Below are positions 60,934-64,000 of a DNA stretch of 64,000 nt, piece after piece. The notes beneath the pieces are model-generated. The model had not been told where the DNA came from. It saw nothing but the letters and a program-made list of their open reading frames with translations, and did not search any database. The position numbers were made by a program, and so were the translations under genes. Origin of the DNA: Ignavibacteria bacterium UBA2360. Lineage in GTDB: Bacteria > Bacteroidota > Ignavibacteria > Tepidaquicellales > OLB5. The stretch is from contig DDTQ01000008.1 in NCBI GenBank assembly GCA_002344125.1, forward strand, positions 188,262 through 252,261, given 5' to 3'. Every line of letters begins with the position of its first letter. The stretch's first letter is position 1.

Positions 60934-61860
60934 ATGAGTACAGCATTTGTTTACCCCGGTCAGGGATCCCAATACGTAGGGATGGGACAGGATCTATATG
61001 AAAATTACCCTGAAATAAAAGAATTATACCAGCAAGCCAATGAAATTTTGGGTCTGGATATTGCAGAGATCAGTTTCAGCGGACCCGAAGAGAAGCTGAA
61101 ACAAACATTTATAACTCAGCCGGCAATTGTGCTTCATTCTGTTGCTGCAACCAAACTTATTAAGAATAAGGAGCCAAATTACACAGCAGGGCATTCATTG
61201 GGTGAGTTTTCCGCTTTGATCAAAGCAGGCGCGCTCAGTTTTGAAGACGGGATCAAACTTGTTCAGCTTCGCGGAGAGCTAATGCAGAAAGCCGGCGAGG
61301 AAAACAAAGGCACAATGGCTGCAATTATCGGACTGGATACTATCAAGATCATTGATGTATGCCGGGACGCTTCGGAGTATGGTATTGTGCAGGTAGCAAA
61401 TTTCAATTCACCTGGCCAGATAGTCATTTCCGGTTCTGTTGAGGGTGTTCAGCGCGCGATGATTCTTGCCAAAGAACGCGGAGCCAAAATGGCCAAGGAA
61501 CTGGTTGTACACGGCGCGTTTCACTCCCCGCTGATGGAATCAGCCAAAGAAGATTTTGAAGTTGCGCTGGATTATACTGAATTCAGGAAAGTGAAAATTC
61601 CTGTATATACCAACGTTCACGCCAAGCCAATCACGCAGGAAACGGATCTTGAATTCATTAAAGAAACATTGTATGACCAGCTTACTTCTTCAGTAAGATG
61701 GGATGAAAGTGTTGTGAATATGATAAGTGATGGCGCCAGAGAATTTATTGAACTCGGACCCGGTAAAGTTCTGCAGGGCTTGATAAAAAGAATTGATAAT
61801 TCAGTAAGCATTAAAGGCGTTGATAAAGCTGCTGATCTCGCCGCTGTGAATAATGAGTAA
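60934..61860 (+). CDS. fabD: Malonyl-CoA:ACP transacylase
   Basis: 308 residues. It loads malonyl groups onto acyl carrier protein for fatty acid synthesis. Catalytic S88 in GHSLG, R113 (QLRGELMQ) and H197 (GAFHSPLM), with the opening FVYPGQGSQYVGMG. The ATG at 60934 matches the family N-terminus; an upstream in-frame start would lie in front of the promoter. fabG follows after 121 bases that include a dispersed repeat. Confidence 0.96.
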   Translation: MSTAFVYPGQGSQYVGMGQDLYENYPEIKELYQQANEILGLDIAEISFSGPEEKLKQTFITQPAIVLHSVAATKLIKNKEPNYTAGHSLGEFSALIKAGALSFEDGIKLVQLRGELMQKAGEENKGTMAAIIGLDTIKIIDVCRDASEYGIVQVANFNSPGQIVISGSVEGVQRAMILAKERGAKMAKELVVHGAFHSPLMESAKEDFEVALDYTEFRKVKIPVYTNVHAKPITQETDLEFIKETLYDQLTSSVRWDESVVNMISDGAREFIELGPGKVLQGLIKRIDNSVSIKGVDKAADLAAVNNE

Positions 61861-61904
61861 TGAATAGAACAATAGTTAACAAGTACAAGCAAATAGCGTT
61901 GATA

Positions 61905-61940
61905 TTTGCGAGGAGTGTAAGCGGCGAAACAATCTTATTA
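61905..61940. repeat. GCGAGGAG...GAAGCAATCT repeat, copy 2 (diverged)
   Basis: TTTGCGAGGAGTGTAAGCGG followed by CGAAACAATCTTATTA. Aligns with 10839-10874 with several substitutions. It lies between fabD and fabG. Confidence 0.6.
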
Positions 61941-61981
61941 ACACAAAAAGTATTTAACTAAATAACTTTATAGTTCAATAA

Positions 61982-62701
61982 ATGTTCGAAGATAAAATAG
62001 TAATAGTTACAGGCGGTTCAAGAGGAATTGGCAAAGCAATCGCGAAAAGTTTCGCAGAAGCAAAAGCGAAGGTTATAGTAACGTATAAGAATTCCATTGA
62101 AAGCGCTGAGTTTGATCGTTTGGGAATTCAATACGCTCAGTGTGATGCCGCTGATACCAATGCCGTTCAGGCTTTTGTAGATGGTGTGATAAAAGAACAC
62201 GGTAGAGTTGATGTGCTTGTTAATAACGCGGGTATGACAAAAGACGGACTTTTGATGAGAATGAGCGAAGCAGATTGGGATGCGGTTTTGGATACTAACG
62301 CTAAGGGAGTTTTCAACTTCACAAAAGCCGTAACCCGGCAGATGATCTCGCAGAAACAGGGAAAGATTGTAAACATAAGTTCAGTTGTCGGTATTACCGG
62401 TAATGCAGGACAATCTAATTACGCTGCTTCAAAAGCTGCCGTTATTGGTTTTACAAAGTCAATTGCAAAGGAACTCGCTTCAAGGAACATAAATGTGAAT
62501 TGTATAGCGCCAGGCTATATTGATACCGATATGACAAGTAAACTTAATGATACTGTTAAGCAGGGTATCCTGCAGAGTATTCCGCTGAAAAGAATTGGCG
62601 ATGGCGGAGATATTGCCGATGCTGTATTATTTCTCGCGTCAGATAGAGCAGCTTACATAACAGGTCAAACGCTATGCGTTGATGGCGGTATGGTTATGTA
62701 G
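61982..62701 (+). CDS. fabG: 3-oxoacyl-ACP reductase
   Basis: 239 residues. TGGSRGIG at 10-17, NNAG at 81-84, catalytic S134, Y147 and K151 (YAASK) and C-terminal YITGQTLCVDGGMVM are those of FabG. It reduces 3-oxoacyl-ACP with NADPH in fatty acid elongation. Its position after fabD supports the assignment over other SDR enzymes. A hairpin terminator lies 36 bases after the stop. Confidence 0.95.
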   Translation: MFEDKIVIVTGGSRGIGKAIAKSFAEAKAKVIVTYKNSIESAEFDRLGIQYAQCDAADTNAVQAFVDGVIKEHGRVDVLVNNAGMTKDGLLMRMSEADWDAVLDTNAKGVFNFTKAVTRQMISQKQGKIVNISSVVGITGNAGQSNYAASKAAVIGFTKSIAKELASRNINVNCIAPGYIDTDMTSKLNDTVKQGILQSIPLKRIGDGGDIADAVLFLASDRAAYITGQTLCVDGGMVM

Positions 62702-62718
62702 TATTATCATCAAAGGCT

Positions 62719-63072
62719 TTAATGCAGCAGGATCTTAGGAAGTCTCTTAGGGACTTCCTTTTTTATTGCTTCGTTTACCAGATTCCTGATCTGCTTCTTA
62801 AGAAGCGTAACATCTATACCCATATTTATTCCCTCAAACTTTTCAAGTTTAACCAATGCTTTATCAAGCTGCAGCAGCGTACCCTTAAAGTTATTCTTAC
62901 CTGTGAGATGGTGCAGACCTACGGCATAATGCAGCAAGCCGTGATAAAGATCGCGTTCTTTGCCGCGCTCATCAAACCAGATATCCTCGAGGATCTCATG
63001 GCACTCAAAAAAATCTCTTTGATTGAATTTTTCAACAGCGGCAACAAGTCTTGAAAGTTTATAGCTGCCCAT
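62719..63072 (-). CDS. DUF309 family protein
   Basis: 117 residues. FFECHEILEDIW (about residues 20-31) and YHGLLHYAVGLHH (about 43-55) are the DUF309 signature, with conserved His and Glu that could bind a metal. All-helical, cytoplasmic, function unknown. The last residues (KEVPKRLPKILLH) are encoded by the DNA that also forms the fabG terminator hairpin. Confidence 0.9.
   Translation of the reverse strand: MGSYKLSRLVAAVEKFNQRDFFECHEILEDIWFDERGKERDLYHGLLHYAVGLHHLTGKNNFKGTLLQLDKALVKLEKFEGINMGIDVTLLKKQIRNLVNEAIKKEVPKRLPKILLH
62737..62765 (+). terminator. Rho-independent terminator of fabG
   Basis: AGGAAGTC (62737-62744), seven-base loop, GACTTCCT (62752-62759), then T-run. It lies inside the 3' end of the convergent DUF309 gene, which ends at 62719. 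Confidence 0.85.
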
Positions 63073-63077
63073 TGTTA

Positions 63078-63644
63078 TCAGGGGAGAATTTTATCTTCTG
63101 TTTTTACTTCTTCGGATTTTACTTCAATGGTTTTGATCTCGTCACCAGATTTCTCGGTGACTATATCAGTTGTCATAACTGTTGTGGATGTATTGTTCTT
63201 ATCTGTAGGGGTAATTACGTTTGTTTTTTTCTTCCGCTTATCAAGAAGAGCGTCAAAGCTTATTATGCCGGCACCTGCAAAAAGTGTAACAAGAAAGCAT
63301 ACGAAGAACAAAATATCTTTATTGAACGGAATTCCTTCTGTAGGGAAAAAACCGCGCGATGCTATTTTTACAATTGAAATGAATGCCAGAGAAAGACTTG
63401 TAATGGGTGTAAAAAATCCCATGATGTATAGTCCGCCAAAGATGATAAGCAGGAATGGTGTTACAAAACCAATAATAAATGCGGTATTTTCACTGAAAAA
63501 CTGCAGGGCTTTGACCTTGTTAATATAATCTTCGATATTGCTTGCCTGCATTATTCCTAATGAAAGGGTATAGCTGCCGACTACTAAACGGATAAGAAGC
63601 AATCCTATGGATGGTTTACCGTGGGCTTTAAAAAATAAACTCAT
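63078..63644 (-). CDS. DoxX-like membrane protein
   Basis: 188 residues. Four hydrophobic segments (about 12-30, 50-70, 73-95, 108-130) with GLLLIRLVVG at the start as in DoxX/SURF4-like proteins, then a charged, Thr/Lys/Glu-rich cytoplasmic tail of about 50 residues that is not typical of the family. It lies five bases upstream of the DUF309 gene. DoxX-like proteins have been tied to oxidative stress and quinone chemistry, but the function here is unknown. Confidence 0.75.
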   Translation of the reverse strand: MSLFFKAHGKPSIGLLLIRLVVGSYTLSLGIMQASNIEDYINKVKALQFFSENTAFIIGFVTPFLLIIFGGLYIMGFFTPITSLSLAFISIVKIASRGFFPTEGIPFNKDILFFVCFLVTLFAGAGIISFDALLDKRKKKTNVITPTDKNNTSTTVMTTDIVTEKSGDEIKTIEVKSEEVKTEDKILP

Positions 63645-63664
63645 ACTTGGTGGAGTTTAAGTTA

Positions 63665-63925
63665 TTAAAATGAAAGCGGTGAATTATCTTTGATCACTGA
63701 TTTTAGAAATTCTCTGCCTTTACCTGATTTGAAAAAACGTTCCTTATCCATGGCTGCTTTCTTCGAAAGGTTTGATTCAATGTAAACTAAAATAAGCGGT
63801 CTGCGATGAATCGTAGATTTGACTAAACCACTACTATGCTGTTGAATTCTGCAGCTAATGTTTTCTGTAAAACCAACGTATCTCTTTTTGTCTTTTAAAC
63901 TATAAAGAACATACACAGAATACAT
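63665..63925 (-). CDS. GIY-YIG nuclease domain protein
   Basis: 86 residues. YSVYVLYSLKDKKRYVGFTEN is the GIY-YIG core (here VYV...YVG), followed by RIQQHSSG and the conserved Glu-containing helix KERFFKSGKGREFL. These stand-alone UPF0213-like proteins are widespread and of unclear function. It is 20 bases upstream of the DoxX-like gene and 15 bases from the tRNA-Cys 3' end. Confidence 0.93.
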   Translation of the reverse strand: MYSVYVLYSLKDKKRYVGFTENISCRIQQHSSGLVKSTIHRRPLILVYIESNLSKKAAMDKERFFKSGKGREFLKSVIKDNSPLSF

Positions 63926-63940
63926 GTTTTAGCTATTTTG

Positions 63941-64000
63941 AGGCGACGATCGGATTCGAACCGATGAATAAAAGTTTTGCAGACTTTCCCCTTAAGCCAC
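63941..64000 (-). tRNA. tRNA-Cys(GCA), 5' part cut by window edge
   Basis: On the minus strand the T arm (ATCGG-TTCGAAT-CCGAT), the anticodon arm (AAAGT-CTGCAAA-ACTTT, anticodon GCA) and the 3' acceptor strand CGTCGCC with discriminator T are visible. The U73 discriminator fits tRNA-Cys. The sequence after it is CAAAA, so CCA is not encoded. The first about 15 bases of the tRNA lie beyond 64000. Confidence 0.9.

Overview
The window looks like a chromosomal segment of a member of the Ignavibacteriota (Bacteroidota/Chlorobiota side of the FCB group). The main reason is the set of secreted proteins ending in a type IX secretion (T9SS) sorting domain with the motif NYPNPFNP or NFPNPFNP, which is characteristic of that group. 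Supporting this, four promoters fit the Bacteroidota consensus TTG-N17..23-TAnnTTTG, many genes lack a Shine-Dalgarno site, TTG starts are frequent, and GC is moderately low by eye. No rRNA, CRISPR array, phage or transposase was seen. A tRNA-Cys is cut by the right edge.

Layout. 0-6 kb: an SDR epimerase, a block of 48-bp-unit repeats, then an operon of multispanning membrane proteins (DUF4173-like and DUF4153-like) with a small winged-helix regulator. 6-10.6 kb: a VOC protein, an esterase, DUF899 and DinB proteins, then 3-hydroxyanthranilate dioxygenase and ACMS decarboxylase, with a four-helix-bundle (IVP/S23) cassette bounded by inverted repeats inserted between them. 10.6-14.3 kb: two T9SS-exported proteins on the minus strand, surrounded by copies of a palindromic intergenic repeat. 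14.5-18 kb: an FKBP-TPR protein, kynureninase and kynurenine 3-monooxygenase. The four kynurenine-pathway enzymes together take kynurenine to 2-aminomuconate semialdehyde.

18-31 kb: an unrecognised TPR-like protein, a lipoprotein with a C-terminal membrane tail, two small secreted proteins, and a run of beta-propeller surface or secreted proteins. One of these is split by an apparent -1 frameshift in an A6 run. 31.5-39.4 kb: housekeeping genes dxr, rseP, a phosphoserine phosphatase/phosphoglycerate dehydrogenase fusion, and two tandem CNNM/CorC transporters flanking a small repeat protein.

39.4-60.7 kb: one continuous minus-strand operon of 20 genes for a cell-surface polysaccharide, starting from a well-matched promoter at 60796-60824. 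It encodes an SLBB export protein, a Wzc-type tyrosine kinase, two asparagine-synthase-like amidotransferases, a DegT aminotransferase, three SDR enzymes, two formyltransferases each coupled to a NodB-like deacetylase, WbqC, a PIG-L deacetylase, a transglutaminase-like membrane protein, two recognised glycosyltransferases and a flippase. This is the most distinctive region. It implies a glycan carrying N-formylated amino sugars and probably amidated uronic acids. 60.9-64 kb: fabD and fabG, DUF309, DoxX-like, GIY-YIG and tRNA-Cys.
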